Positions 35,775 to 49,615 of a stretch of DNA of 64,000 bases are shown piece after piece. The stretch is from Valencia hispanica. Taxonomy: Eukaryota > Chordata > Actinopteri > Cyprinodontiformes > Valenciidae. Position numbers and translations under genes: made by a program. The stretch covers positions 38,957,001 through 39,021,000 of the forward strand of contig OY747704.1 of the NCBI GenBank assembly GCA_963556495.2, written 5' to 3'. The notes beneath the pieces are model-generated. The model was not told the origin of the DNA and did not search any database. It saw only the letters and a program-made list of their open reading frames with translations. How positions within the stretch are numbered: position 1 is the first letter of the stretch; every line of letters starts with the position of its first letter.

Positions 35775-38700
35775 AAGCTACTCCTCTATGTCCTTTGAAA
35801 TGTCATAAATGTGGCTGGACAGAGGAACAACTGGTAGTTTGTTGGCTGCTGTCATCAATCATAATTGCAACCATTAACCATAGCATAGGAAGGCATTAAG
35901 TCCTCCGAAATTGTGTATGGTGCACTGTGCCACTCAGTAGGAAATTTTATATGAGCTCAGCTGAGTATTTGCAGGTGGCTGGTGTAACAAATCCAAAGGC
36001 AAGATATGCTTTTGTTTTAGTTTGTTTAGCGTTTATGTAGGAGCTCCTTCAAACACCTGTTCATTATGTTAGCAGTGTCCAAGGATTTCTTTTATTCATA
36101 CAACCCCGCCAACCCCCCCCCCCCCCAGTGTCTCTGTGGCCCCCACTTTGGGATTTAGTGACCTAAGGAAACCCAGCAGAATGCACTGAGTCACTGACTT
36201 GCAGTCTTGACTTCTTCTGGATGAGCATGTAGCAATAGTGGACAGGAAAACTACCCTTTAATTGAAAACATCAAGCAGAACCTGTTTTTAGAGTAAGCGG
36301 CCATCTGCCATGACCGACTGGCAGTTTGCGACGACAGTGCATGCACACACAAAAATAAATAAATCTAGAACTGTATGTAATGTCGACCCTAAAAAACCAA
36401 ACTAAATAGACAAAAACAAAAAGAGGATAAAGTTTTATCCTTAGCGTCTTTTATTTATGGGAGTTATTTTAATCAACATCCAGACAAATCAACAACATCA
36501 TGATGCCAAGATTACTGGTACTATTGCAGGCTACACACAATCATGCAAAAAGGCTGACAAGCTGCAACAAAGAAGTCATGATCAAGAAGCGAAAGGTGAA
36601 AAAAGCAGAAGATGCTGAGCACGTCAGCAAAAGATTTGGTAGTGCTTCCCATCACATTCTTTAAAAGCTTAATGAAATAAGATGAATTAATTAGTATGTT
36701 AAGTCATCAGAATAAACCACCCTAAATCATAAACTGTTTAGAACCTCATATAGTGATATTGATCTACTCGAATTTATATTCAGTCTAAAAGTGTGTATCA
36801 CAGGAACAAATACTGAAACAGGACAGTAAAAAGATAAGTAGAAATGGCTAGTGTGGCCATTACATTACTCATTACTGTGTGTATTTTTAGCCTTTCCATC
36901 TTCTCCCCATTGTGTGGGCACTTGGCCATGCTCTGTTGTCACATTCTGGGATCAGTGCAGACTATCCACTAACCCAAAATACAGGCATTGCAAGCAATCT
37001 GTTTCCTCTCTGTAGAAACTCGACCGCCTAAATAGCACCTGGAAAACAGAAGCTAGCCAGGCGATTGGCAACCCCTGACAACACAAGACCCCAACATTTT
37101 TATTTTCAAAATGACGTATATTATTTTCTGGGCAATGTCCACTCAGAATAGACAAGTCCAATCGCAATGGTTTATATCACACTAGAAACTGAAATAAAAC
37201 AGAATATGCATTTAGTTTAGGACAAATTTATATGAAAACCTATTAAGGAATTCATTAAGTTCCTCAGAGACCGACAGGTGATTAATGTAATACCTTAGAG
37301 GCGCACTAAGTTTATTAGGAGTCTACAAATGTCAGCATGGCATCTGGATTCTTGTCTAGGTCAACCTGATTAGCTCAATGAAAAGTTAATAGACATGTAC
37401 TAAGTAATTAAAATGAGACAAGACAAAATATTTCTGCTTTCAGACACAATATGCTAACATTGAGATACTGAGTCAATGTCCTGATGCCAGAAATCTGTCA
37501 AATTAGAAAAAGGCCTGGAACAGACCACCTCTAGTTTGATCGGATCCTGTTTATTTTCAGCTCATATTTCTGTAATCATGGTCTTGGCCCAGGGAGGTTA
37601 CTCTGTGGCTTCAAGCCTTCAGGATGTTTGCCGGTTACCATCTTTGGAATTCAAAAAGAATGTTACAGTGAAAAAAACTACAATCAAATTCTAAATGTAG
37701 ATAAAAAAAATACACATTTTGTAGACTTCAAAAGGCATAGCTTTGTGGTGTTGCATCTCCTTTCCCCGCAGTTTGCACTTATTCGGCAAAAAGAGCACAG
37801 AAAAGTTGAATAGGTGTCTTACTATGTCAGCTTTGATGGCCATGAGGAAAAATAGAAACTACAAGTTTTAAAACCCTTTGTTACCTTTTCAGAAAAGAGA
37901 CAACAATTCCATAACTAAGCCTAGATAAGGATATCATCTTTACTCAAGGTCTACTACACATACTTTAATTCTAAAAGTAAAACAACTATTCATATGGTTA
38001 CAAAAAAAAAAAATCACTTAGAAAAGAGAATTATTTAAAGTCTTTCTGCATGCATCCAAACAAGCCATTCATCGCAAAATTATCTGGACAATTGTGTCGA
38101 ATGGAACATTCTACTCAGCTAGATCTAAGGTCACCAAAAAGCTTATTAAAGAGTCTTGGTCAGATTAGCAAAACATATGCAAGTGTGTTCAATGTCCACT
38201 TTTGTGCATTTATTAATGGACAAAGAAAGGCCCCTGTCAGGATTTATATTCAAGAAGTTATAGCTGCAAGGAAACAAACTTTCCTCTGCTTTCAATAGCT
38301 TACTCCTAGTCATACATCCTTCCTTCAGGGTTACAATAAAGAACATTTACCACGATTAAGCTTGCCATTCATCAACAAATGTATTGTGTCATTTCATTGC
38401 TACTTGAGCATGCTTGAGCATAACACTAACTGTCAATTACTCTTCTTTTACATGAAGTAAGCACTTAAACATTAAGTGAAAGGGGACATGGATGTGCTTT
38501 GATACTCCTCTCTCATATGGTATTGTAATTTACTGTAGTTGTAAACTATCAAGTCTTGCAATTCCTACAATTTTCTTTGGAAAGGTGTATCTTTTGAGCA
38601 AATAGTGAAGCTAGTCTAAGTACAATGTTTTTGATGTGGAATAACATGTGAGAATTGGCTTGCACTCATTAAAACCAAGCCCTATAATACTTGCAACATT

Positions 38701-39300
38701 AAGTGCAACACAGAAAACAGAAAAAAAAAAAAAAAAGAGAGAATACATTGGCCAAAACTCTAGTTTGTGACTACAATTCTATCAGCCAAAATCAAGCTGG
38801 CAGTTCAGTGTTCCAGCATTTAATATGACAAGGGTAGCTACTGCGACAAAGACTTCATAGTGATCAAACAGATCGATCGTAAGATCCCTTACTAAAGGTT
38901 ATGCAAAAATAAGAGCAATGCACATTTTATGCCCAAAGAAAGTCAATAAGTCAATCGATCAACCTATTTTTGTAGGAAGGTAATTGGATTTGTTGAGAAA
39001 CAGAAAGAAAGACAAAAACAGAAAAAAATACATCTACAATACCCAAGGAGACAAAATAAGAAGTAGTAAATAACACCCAGGCTGATGGCTGTAATTGAAA
39101 TTCCAGCAATAGGGCAAACAAGATATTTAATACCACAGAAAAACTACAGTGGGGATTGAAAATTAGATTTAACCAAAACTGGAGTAAACGAACCAACACA
39201 ATTTAAAGCTAAGATTCCTCAATATTTAAAACCGTTACTTTATTAAATATACCCAACCAATTGCTTGGTAATACAGATGAACAAATTACCCACAAATTAA
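35775..39300. other. Intron sequence without recognised genes
   Basis: AT-rich OXCT1 intron. Apart from the C-tract and an A-run at about 38719-38736, I see no element or coding sequence. Confidence 0.5.
36105..36127 (+). repeat. C-rich homopolymer tract
   Basis: A run of about 15 C follows CCCCGCCAA, ending CCAG. It is a simple low-complexity tract. Confidence 0.75.
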
Positions 39301-39311
39301 GCAAATAAGGG

Positions 39312-39738
39312 TCACGTGGCAGGAAATCCATCCATTCAAGCATATAGATATTGTGAAGACAGCTGTTCGGAGTTCAAACTGAGCATCAGAATGAGAAAGA
39401 CGGGGGATTTGATTAGCAACTTCCTGCAGGATATTTCACAATGTCACAAAGCTCAGATTCTCCTAAACTGTTTTTTAGTGAACATGACATAAATTTTACA
39501 CCAGTGGCCTGTAAAATCACCAGATCTCAATCCAACAGTGCACCTTTGGTTTCTGGCTGAAAGTAAGATTTGTATGAGTGTGCAATCAACAAATCAGCAG
39601 CAGCTGTGTGATGCCATCATGTCAATATAGACAAATATGATGAATGTTGAAGCTTTGCCACGGCGAAGTGAGAAGTTCTAAAGGTAGTAAGTGGTCGAAT
39701 CTGGCACTAACCAGGTATCCCTAATAAAGTGGACTGTG
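39312..39738 (+). mobile_element. Tc1-like element remnant with SPDLNP block
   Basis: The sequence from ACGTGGCAGGAAATCC to CTAATAAAGTGGACTGTGGG matches a teleost Tc1 family. The start region gives MRKTGDL-like codons. After a large deletion come KSPDLNPTVHLW (third catalytic block, with the usual Glu changed in PTVHLW) and LCDAIMSI, LPRR. This is a different Tc1 subfamily from the one at 1-1173. Confidence 0.65.
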
Positions 39739-39739
39739 G

Positions 39740-40826
39740 GTTTTATATCAAAGCAGTTAAATTAGGAACTGCAGCAAACTAGACAATGCCATGATAATAT
39801 GAACCGTGTCATTTCAACAAAGTACTTCATGACAAAATCTTGATGCATTAAAATGGGCTTGCATTTCAAAAGTATAACAGCAACAATGGGATTTTAGTCA
39901 ATGTCATTATGGAGATCTTCTGCAACAATATTCATCACTCTTAAAACTCTTCAACTATTTTTTCCCCTTTCACACATGTACAGCAGGTTGCTCCTCACCC
40001 TTTTTCTTTTCTATTGAGTTGTAATTACTACTAATAATGAATAATTTCTTAACATTTCACTATTGCTATGCATGGCAAACAGATTTATAGAATTTTAGTA
40101 TAAATGTGGGCTAGCTTGTTTCTAAAATAAGCTCAAACCCTAATTTAAATTTGGGGAAACAGCTTTGTAAATTACACAAATCTGATTTGTAACATGTTAG
40201 TGGCTGGAGAAATGAATCAAGCACAAACTCTAATCATTCTTATGGATATTTTGTCTATTTTAAAACATTAAACAAACCCCAAGCACAAAAACAAAATCTG
40301 GCTTAAAGGTGTGAAGAACTGCTATTTATGTTTCAACACAAATGTACAGTGGGAGGCTGATAAATCCCTCTGATGGAGGTCATTTATATCCATTTAGACC
40401 TCTTCTTCAGTTACAAGAACAAAACACGCTAAAATAAATTCATGCATGAGTGGCTGCGGAGCACACAAATTTATTGCATCGCTTCTAGGATACTGCTGAG
40501 TCATTTACCTGATGACCAATTGTTGAATTATGACAATAACTACTTTGATTCACCACATTGACTCCCATAATGCACTGGGGTGTTTTGTTGTATCTGCATT
40601 AAAAGAGAAAACCAGAGCAGCTGGATACTGTGCAACTGTTATCAATCAAACAGCATATTGGGTTGCTTAGCAACCATGGCAGGAGCCAGTGATGATATAG
40701 TAATTTTCTTTTGAAATTTTCGTTAGTGACAACTAATTTCTGACAGTTTTCCTAATTCTTATAATTCAAACTCAGACACTGATTTATTTCACAACACACA
40801 CACACATAATATATATATATACACAT

Positions 40827-40860
<34 letters not shown>

Positions 40861-42600
40861 ATATACACACATACACACACACACACATACATATGAAAAT
40901 AAAAAGTACAATGCAGCAACAGAACAACCCTAAACTTACTAGAACTACATTTAAATGTTTTATATCAAGACAGACTTACTGTATGTGTCCAGGCAAAGTC
41001 GAAGGTCTAAATAACCTGGAAGTTTCAGACAGATGAGACACACATCCTCACCTGCAATCTGGGGGGGGGGTGTTGTAGTTACTGTGCAGGTATGAAATGT
41101 CAGTGAGTTTCTGGGCTCCTGACAGACACCTGCATTTTTCATCCAGTGCTGCACTGAAGTTGCTGGATTTAGAGTCATGGGAAAAGCAAAACAAGGAGGA
41201 AGGTAGCTATACTCCATTTTTTTAGATCATCTTTCATATTAAACTTAGGAGCATAACTGTATATGTTGACAGAAAGTATAGACTACATGTGATTAAAAAC
41301 AGGCATGCCGTTTTTGATGGGCTTAACAAAAATGAAGTCCTTTGACTAAAACTGAAGCAGGTCTAAGGTTCAAAATTATTATTTTACAACTTCCTGTTAG
41401 TACCAACTCCATCTGCTATATCCTGAGATTTACTATCCCTTGGCAACCATTGACCTAAAACACTAAAATGTTACCTAGTTGCAGGCAAACTAAAGCATCC
41501 TATGAAAGCTGGCCCAACAGAAGGTTGTCATGTTTGTACAAGACCTTACTGCTGAGGTACTGGGAAGCAGAGTTGCAAGTAAAAGTCATAGTTTCATAAA
41601 AACCAACAATGTCTGCTGATTATTTAACAAGCACGCCCAGACAGCAGGTCGATATTGACAACAGATCACCGAATTTATGACTGAGCTTGGCTTAGAGCCT
41701 AGAGATAAATCTTTTTTCACAGAGACAGTAATTGCATCATTATCGAAGATAAAAGGTTTTTAAACGAAATTGCAACATGTGTCTATTACTTTGTAATCAT
41801 GAAAAAGTTGTCATTGATAACATTCATGTTACCTCAGTCCAAGAATAAAGGTACCATACATTTGGACAACTGCTTTGTGGTTGTACGCCTATACCAACCA
41901 ATATAAACAGCAGTTTTCATGTTGCTCACTGATGGGAGTTAATCCTTTTCAAGGATGCAAAAATATATATGCTCATTGGTTAACGGGAATAAAAAATGCC
42001 CAAATGTTTAGTTTGCAATCCAGAGTACGAACTAAGCTAAAAAACAATATATAAATGAATAGCATTAAAAAAAACACATTACAGTAGATTGTAGCCTGGA
42101 TGAACATCAGACATTAGAATGTGTCGTTTGCTGAAGAGCTCAAATTACTACAAAATGAATGCTTACAGGACCATATATTAGTGATCAAAAGTTTTCTTAT
42201 TTAGATTATGGTAAATATTGCATTTTATTTTAAAATTAACTGAAATAAAACACTTAATTTCACACCTTGAAAGTATGGTCGACAGTCCAAAAGAAAATTA
42301 AGGGGACAACAGCTATTTCACGGGCGCTGCAAATCCTAGGAAACCCAGACTCTCCCCTTAACAGTTGATGTCACGTTTAAAAGGTGGAGAGATAAAGACC
42401 TAAGGGTCATTGACCAGGTGTTCGGTTAAGATGGTCTACAGGCATTTTTGTATCTCAAAAACAAGTTCCTTCTGCCTCAAATAGCTATGTTCAGGTAATT
42501 TCAGATTAGGCATTACATCACAAACCATAAAGACTGGAATACAATTAAAACTGCTCCATCAAACATAGAATTATGCATTATTAATATAATGAAACACCAG
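39740..42600. other. Intron sequence without recognised genes
   Basis: AT-rich OXCT1 intron containing the compound microsatellite listed separately and a G-run of about 10 at 41060-41069. No further elements were recognised. Confidence 0.5.
40790..40894 (+). repeat. (CA)n/(TA)n compound microsatellite
   Basis: CACACACA, then TATATATA, then alternating ACATAC/ATATAT runs and a final CACACACA stretch. It spans about 100 bp and is expected to be length-variable. Confidence 0.9.
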
Positions 42601-43370
42601 CTACCTAACCAAAAACATGTTACCCATATATATATAATAATGTATTACTAAATGCACCAGAAAATACCTTTCATATAAAATCTAAATGGGAACTGGAACT
42701 CAACATTATAATTGAGGATGGGGATAGGGGGAAATTTTGCATTGGATGTCATAAGGGTATTAATAGCATTATGTGGAGGGAATTCGATTGGAGGACGAAG
42801 ACGAGGTTTTTTAAGAGGCCCTTGGAGGTTTCTAAATTCATAGACAAGTCAGCTGCAAATATAATAAAGAGTGAGATAGATAAGATTCCAGGAACTGAAT
42901 TGCCATTTACCCCAATCCAACTCCCGAAGACAGGTACAGCAGTGACCAGAAATATCTGGTACATATACTTTTGATGACAGCTAGAAAAATGGTAATGCTA
43001 AAATGGATGACTGCCCAGCCACCTACAGTGGCACAGTGGAGACAGAAACTGAGGGAGGTTTATAGAATGAAGGCTCTAACTGCAAAGTTACAACTCAGAA
43101 GTGAGGTCTTTAAAAGGCGATGGCCACCCACAATGAGACACTTCTTTAACTTAGGAGAACCTCATATGTTGGAGTGTCTTAAATGAATACATGTCAACTC
43201 ACTCATGCTTTCACTGTGATTATACATTCTGCTGCATCCTACTAGGGAGGGGAAATAGTTTTTTTTTTATATATCCTTTTTCATGCACTGCCACTGTCAA
43301 TATGCAATATGTTGTCTGGGAATGTTCAACTTTGTTTTTCTTGTGTTAAAAAAGAAAAAATAAACTGTTC
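42600..43370 (+). mobile_element. L1-like LINE C-terminal fragment
   Basis: Plus-strand scraps read WELELNIIIEDGD, IMWREFDWRTKTRFFKRPLE and, in another frame, MLKWMTAQPPTVAQWRQKL then KALTAKLQLRSEVFKRRWPP. The order and the WREF.W..K.RFF and PPT...W motifs resemble the C-terminus of L1/Tx1-type fish LINE ORF2. An A-rich tail with AATAAA follows at about 43350. Classification is tentative. Confidence 0.45.
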
Positions 43371-46280
43371 AAATAACCCCAAACCACTATTTCAGTCCAT
43401 ATAACATACCAGTTTAACTTTTTGATCAAATTCTAATTTAATGAGATGCAATCAACTCTCTAGGGTTCAGTCTTAAAAGAAATACTAGCTAAATAGAAAT
43501 AATTAATAGTTCAAGTAAATTTCATACCAATGAGGAAGTCTGAGTGTGTATGGGATGTAGAATCAGTAGAGATGAAACATGAGGCTATTGTAATAACATG
43601 AAATTGGACCCATTTAGCTCAGGGTTGCCATTTTGTTGTGAGCAGTCCATCACTACTCTTAATCTCATTTTGGTCTTTGGTGATATTAGAACAAGCCATT
43701 TGTTCATTTTACAAAAAAAAAAGTTTATCCAGACCTTCCAATAACATATTCCCACATTATTTATAAGGATGGTAAAATCAAGAAAGCACTTTCTCCAGGT
43801 TATGGTAAAGAAAGAAATGGAAGGCTTTGTGTGTTGTTTTGAGATAAAACCAACATTTAGCATTTTAGAAAAGAAAGCTTCCAGACTCAACTTCATACTT
43901 TATACATGAAGCATTTACAAAGTATTATCAAGGGTGGGAACTATATATTATGCACAGACAGATGTACTAATGGATACAGAGCACATCTGCTGCATGCATT
44001 TCAAAGACAGGAATCTACTAATCGCTCTGCATAGGAGGCTAAAATTAAATTAAGTTCAATCCACTCGATTATTATAAAGTAAGAGACGCAATTCGTATAC
44101 CTTCAAGGTCTCAGTGAACACTTAAGTGATAAAGTTAAAGTAAATTAGACTTGGTGCAATAAGTCAAATTCACTTAAACTATGGCATTTATTTGAGCAGC
44201 ACAGATTAAGTTCATGATCAGAATCAATGTCTTTGACTTAACCTCAAAGTAGGTAATTAAATTTATACTATATTAAAAAAGATTAAGTGATTCCATTAAA
44301 AAGAGTTAAGGACACGGGACACAAAATACTTAAGTGAATATAGACAATGTGGTTATAATGGTTAATTTGCACTGGCCTAGTCTTTTCCCCACCAGATACA
44401 AGTAATTAGTCCATGTGCAGCCTCATTAGACACCTCTGTACCTCTACACACACATTTATACACATAGAATACACCTATTTTAGCTATTTATATTTAGTGA
44501 TGAGCCAAAGGCCTGTTTGCCAACACCCTCTTCTTTGGCTCCCTGCATAGATGCTCCATCTGATTCTAGTCAGGAGTCTGGCTGGGATGCTTTAAAACAG
44601 TAACAATACTTCTAGGCCTAAAAAGCATACTGGTAAAATTAAAAGATTACTATAAACCTAAATCTCCAAGAGGCATAAGTACGTTTGGGCTCAACTGTTA
44701 GTAAATTAAACAAAATACTTCAATTTACACAAATACCACATTTTGTAAGATGTCATGGTTTGTTTAGAGATTTGTCATTCACAGACAGAAAACACTGTTC
44801 AAAACCGTTCTTGAAGCTGGAAATGTCTCGTATAGGGCAGCCTGATTTGAGAAGAATCATGAAATGCCAATATTGTTAAATATTGTAACTTATTAGGAGT
44901 AAAATAAATGTGGATTTATCGCACCTAACAAGGCAACCACATACTGTAAAGGAGGGAGTAATAAAATTATTTCTCCATCCAACAAACTTTGCAGAAGCGG
45001 TTTGTGATCATATTTTTTCCTCAGACCTCGTTAACTGGAATATGTCAGGCACATCCTGAAATGACTGTGGGATTTAGATATTTTTTTCAATTTATGACAT
45101 CCACTTTTTCTTTTGCAACCAGCATTCCTACCATTCACCACTGTTTGCAAAAGGAACTGTTACAAAACAATTTTAGAAATGCAGCTGGATGTTGCAGAAA
45201 AAATAGCTCCAAGTGAAATTGGGTCTATAAACCCCTTGGGTCATTTTCCCTCACAAATATCCTAAGCAGACAATAGTTGGTCCATGAAGTTAAATATTAA
45301 AAACTTAATCATCTGCAAATTACAGTCTTTTATAGTTATGAATGCCACTTCAGATTAAAGCCCTCATCACTAAAGGTGTTTCTTAGTACCATAACAAGAA
45401 GTTTCCCATAAACACAATTTCTGTTTGCACCAACTCGTCATTATTTATCAAGTCATTACTGCCGTGATTGTGACCACAACAAATCTACATGATGACATAC
45501 AGCTGAAATCAAGAAGTTATTTTAATTAAGCAGCAGACTGGCCGACTGGAACAAATTAGTTTAAAAGTAATAAGCCAACAACAGCTCCATGGTAACTCAA
45601 TTTACTCACCCTTTCAAATACTTCTAAAGCAACAGCAGACCAAATCTCAGGTCAGGCAACTGTGAAATAATTGAAAATATGCTTTTTGAAACTCAGATAT
45701 TTACAGTATTATGTAAGATGACCTCTGCTATTTATTTTGAGAAAGTGCTTGCATTTTCTGGTTTATCCTCACACACAAACTCTTTCTCTGAGCAGTGTCT
45801 ACATGGGAGGTGTGAAGCAGTCTTGTGTGTTTGGAAGGCGAGAGGGAGATGGACACACACATATAAGCGATGACAATTTTAAACTGTTATGCTAGACAAG
45901 TAGGAGACCAGACCGATAGATTGAAACCAGTCCTGTCATGGACAGCCATTAGCACAGAGCATTGTCTTTCTTATCTATAAATAATACCTAATGTCAGAGT
46001 TCAGTTCAGTTAAATATGAATCATTCTAGGTTTGTTGAGACATTTTTAAACCGCAGCTATTAACACTTGTCTGACACCTTAAAGACCCGGGCTTATATTG
46101 GATGTATTTTCTGGGATGAACAAGAACCACATTCTCAAACCCTTATCTTATCAGGTAAAAGGTTTGAGAACCAGTTCTCATTACCAAACCGACAAAAATA
46201 TCTTACAATCTATTTTAGATGGTTTGAGTTGTTAAGCCTCTACACAAACATTTTATATGTTAATGTTTTGATACAAGTAC
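43371..46280. other. Intron sequence without recognised genes
   Basis: AT-rich OXCT1 intron. I see no coding region, paired terminal repeats or known retroposon tail in this stretch. Confidence 0.5.
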
Positions 46281-47320
46281 CGAGAAAAAGTATTCACATG
46301 CCTTGATTGTCTCCCATTTTGAGAAATACTATTTTAAAATTGACAAACAATTTATGTATTTTATTGGGATTTTATGTGATAAATCAACCCAAAACATTTC
46401 ACAAATGAGATGTGGATGTAAAATACATATGGTTTTAAAATCTTAGAAAAAATTAAAAAAAACACAATCCAAAAAGTGTGACATACAGCATTTATGTTGA
46501 GCCACAGCCATCTTTACTCTGACAGCACAGCTAAGATAAGCATTGAGCAGAGAGGCAGCCATGAGGTCAACGATACACAGCTCAGGAGGGCAAAAATCAA
46601 TTTACAGGACAACAACTCATAACCTGATGATTTTGTTCAAGTGTTCTGAAGCAGAGACACATTTGGTCTGTCTTGTGCACATCTATCACTGTGTGGTTTG
46701 GCTGAGCCACAAAACAGGACAGGTCCAAACTGCAACAAACAATTAGATCTGCTGAGAGGCTCGTGGGGGCTGACCTTCCCTCCATTCAGGACTTATACAG
46801 GTCAGGGGTTAGGAAAAGGGCATTCAACATCTCTGCAGGTCCCACACATCCTGGACATAAACTGTTTAAACTTTTAACTTTAGGTCAGGTACAAAGCGCT
46901 ATTTGCGAAAGCCAGAAGTCGCAGAGACAGTTTCTTCCCCCAGGCTATCTCTGCGAAGAACACAATGAACACCTTACAGCCTGAGTAGTCTCCTACTCTA
47001 GTGGGAAGCAAAATAAGCATATTTGCACTACCACCATCACCTGGTTTTTTTTTCCTTTATAAAAACATTTGGCTGTTCACACTGTTCCTTTAGTTTAATC
47101 CTTTGTTCCCACTAAAATGTATATATTTATGCTGAATGTCTGTACGCTGGGAGAGAATGGAACCAAAGTCGAATTCCTTGTTTGTACTCAGTTTTGATCA
47201 ATAAAGCTGATTCTGACATTTGAAAGTTGAAGGATGTCTAGAGTTATGTGACTTGGATAAAAGCATATTCATTAGTTAGAATGACCTGGTCAAAGTCTAG
47301 ACTTAAAAACACCCTTTCCA
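46280..47320 (+). mobile_element. Tc1-like remnant split by a LINE fragment
   Basis: A Tc1-type terminus (CGAGAAAAAGTATTCACATG) and flank occupy about 46280-46500. A transposase scrap (GACTTGGATAAAAGCATATT, then CCTGGTCAAAGTCTAGACTT, the block before the third catalytic residue) resumes at about 47222-47310. Between them is a LINE 3' end at about 46510-47218. This looks like one Tc1 interrupted by retrotransposition, with further deletions. Confidence 0.55.
46510..47218 (+). mobile_element. Non-LTR retrotransposon 3' fragment
   Basis: Across frames the plus strand gives VVWLSHKTGQVQTATNN, RLVGADLPSIQDLYRSGVRK and FLPPGYLCEE, which resemble the C-terminus of a Jockey-group LINE reverse transcriptase ORF (…LQR…TG..LP.I.D.Y…FFP.A). 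The 3' end CCTTGTTTGTACTCAGTTTT then GATCAATAAAGCTGATTCTG is a common teleost LINE tail. It is 5'-truncated and frame-broken. Confidence 0.65.
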
Positions 47321-47552
47321 GTCCTCAACACAGGACAGTAAGGGAAACTTCGCATCGGTAAATGTCATATTGTGTTTTAAAGTTCCTTAAATAAATTAGG
47401 TTTTCAAAGCAAAACATGGCACAAGAAAACTATATTTATTTTTGGTGGAGAGGGGGTAATAAAAATTCTTTCTTTTTATATACTGTATATAAAAACATAT
47501 AAGAGGGTTCCTATAAGCAAGGGTATGCAATTTAGCGAAAATGTATGCATAC

Positions 47553-47613
47553 CTCAACAATAGTGGTTTTGGCTGCCTTGCATATGGGTTGGTTAAAGTT
47601 TCTGGCCGTCTTC
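47553..47613 (-). CDS. OXCT1: OXCT1 exon (RKTARNFNQPICKAAKTTIVE)
   Basis: This 61-nt exon (one base plus 20 codons) completes an Arg codon with the preceding exon and encodes KTARNFNQPICKAAKTTIVE, matching the KSARNFN segment of mammalian SCOT. The acceptor is CTTACAG and the donor GAG|GTATGC. A 21.2-kb intron follows on the 3' side and a 7.2-kb one precedes it, so this small exon is isolated among repeats. Confidence 0.95.
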
Positions 47614-48820
47614 CTGTAAGACAAAAACAATGTAAATGATTTTTTAAGGTATTATGCTAGGAAAGTGCTCATCCGAAATCTGAGACAAAAATTTGTTTTT
47701 TAAAAAGGTCTCATGGCGGTGTCTTATTTATACAGTCAATGGTGTCTACTATCCAAAGTTCAGAATCAGCTGGAATTGAACTGGACAACATTGCCCTCTT
47801 GTGGAACAACAGTTATTAAAAATTGAGAAGTTCAATGAATTTAACGAGGGAAAATAAGTTGAAATCATCAAGATTACTGTCAGTAAGGTATACTGACAAA
47901 AACTAAGGTTATTTTAATGGGTACACACAGCAAAAATAAATAACCCAAGGTTTAATTTAATCCTAGATAAAATAAGGTTAACAAAACTATAATTCCTGAA
48001 AAAAGCATTTCATAAAGACCTTTTTAAAGTGCTTCCTTTTAGCTTTCCTTGTTGAAAAGCCTCAGCATATTCCCAAACAACAATTAAAAGGCTTTTTTGC
48101 GAGAAAACCAGACCGAAAGTATGTGAAGGATTGCAATGTTGCAACAACAACACATAAGAATACAGTGAAGAAACATTTTTAAAGGGAGAAAAGTTTTACT
48201 AAATGACAAAAATAAATACAGATGTGCACCGGTCTATAAACCGGACTAACATACACAGCAAAACAGGGCTGACAGCCTGCCAACTGGCTGTCAGAAAATG
48301 ACTGAACTTAATCAGCAATAGTGTAGGTCCTGTCATTGTACTTACTAGTGTGAATAAAATCAACATAAACCAAGCTGATGTGGGAACTGAAATGTGTTTA
48401 CATTTTGGGATGCGAGAAACGCCTGCAGCTACTTTAAAGTAATGAGATTTTTTTTTTTTCACCAAAATCAGGCTAAATTCAATCTAAAGCAAGAAAAATT
48501 TAATTTTAGTACATTTTTATGAAAGTTTTTTTCCCCTCATCAATTTCATAATAATAAATTTAATTTAAAAGCGCCTTTCAAGACACTCAAGGACACTCAA
48601 CAATAGAATAAAACAAGAACAGAACAAGAACCACAAAATAAGATAAGATATGCTCGACTAACGTACAAACAATAAGTTCAGAGTGAATAAGCAGACTTAA
48701 ACAGATGGGTTTTGAGTTGCAGATTTAAACAGAAGACGAATGTTTATTGAGGCCAGAAGTGCAATAATGTCTGGTTCACATAACCTTTAATAATTATGAT
48801 CTGTATTTTAATATTAACAT

Positions 48821-49607
48821 TAGGGCTGTCAAAATTAATGCATTAATGCGGGTCGATTAATTTGTAGAATTAATGCCATTCATTTTTTAAACGCAATTAA
48901 CGCATGCACAGAATGACCTGCCCTGTTTACCCCACAATTAAGCCCGCGCTGCTTTCAGTGCTCGCTTGTCACGTAAACAGCATGACAACTGTTTGATAAC
49001 TGCAAATAATAACAGTGGGAACCAGGGAGCAATGTAAAGGTTTGTGTTGATAAATAAATAATCCCTCTATAAGTTCGAAAATTTCAATTAAAAAATACTT
49101 CATTCCTCCCAGAGAGAAATTAAGTGTTGTTGTAGCTCATTATTAAATTTTTCAAGGAGCTATTGTAGATACTGATGGCTGTAAGGAGGAATGATCTCCT
49201 GTAGCAGTCTGTGTCGCAGCAAAACTGAAGAAGCCTCTGACCAAAGACACCGTTGTTGTAGGATAGTCCCATGAAGAGGATCCTCAGGGTTGTCCAAAAT
49301 TGAATAAGAAACTGTCAGCTTTACATTCAGAAAATGTTAACCAGTTAGTTTGCCTTAGCAACTGGCTAAAAGATTAATAGGTAAAAAGCTCCACGTGTAA
49401 ATGTGATTGTGGAATTCAAAACAAAAGTTCCATGCATATCGCCTTTATATCCTTAAAAAAAAAGAGCAACAGCTTCCGGTTTCGACCTTTATTTACACCA
49501 AAAATATTACTTTTTCGGTCATATTTGGGAATGTTAATTAATCGTGATTAATTTACAGCCACCCTGTAATTAATTAGATTAAAAATTTTAATCGTTTGAC
49601 AGAGCTA
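48821..49607. mobile_element. hAT-type MITE with 8-bp target duplication
   Basis: The left terminus TAGGGCTGTCAAAATTAATG and the right terminus, reading inward TAGCTCTGTCAAACGATTAA, are inverted repeats with few mismatches. They are flanked by the perfect direct repeat ATTAACAT at 48813-48820 and 49608-49615, the 8-bp duplication expected of hAT elements. The interior contains palindromic TTAATTAATCGTGATTAATT-like sequence and a nested LINE fragment (49085-49302). No transposase is present. Confidence 0.88.
49085..49302 (-). mobile_element. CR1/Rex1-like LINE 3' fragment (copy 3)
   Basis: About 218 bp match the 3' ends of the copies at 34110 and 9901: the AAAAAATACTTCATTCCTCC tail, then CTACAACAACACTT, GATGGCTGTAAGGAGGAATG and GGTTGTCCA. 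It is nested inside the hAT MITE and strongly 5'-truncated. Confidence 0.75.
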
Positions 49608-49615
49608 ATTAACAT

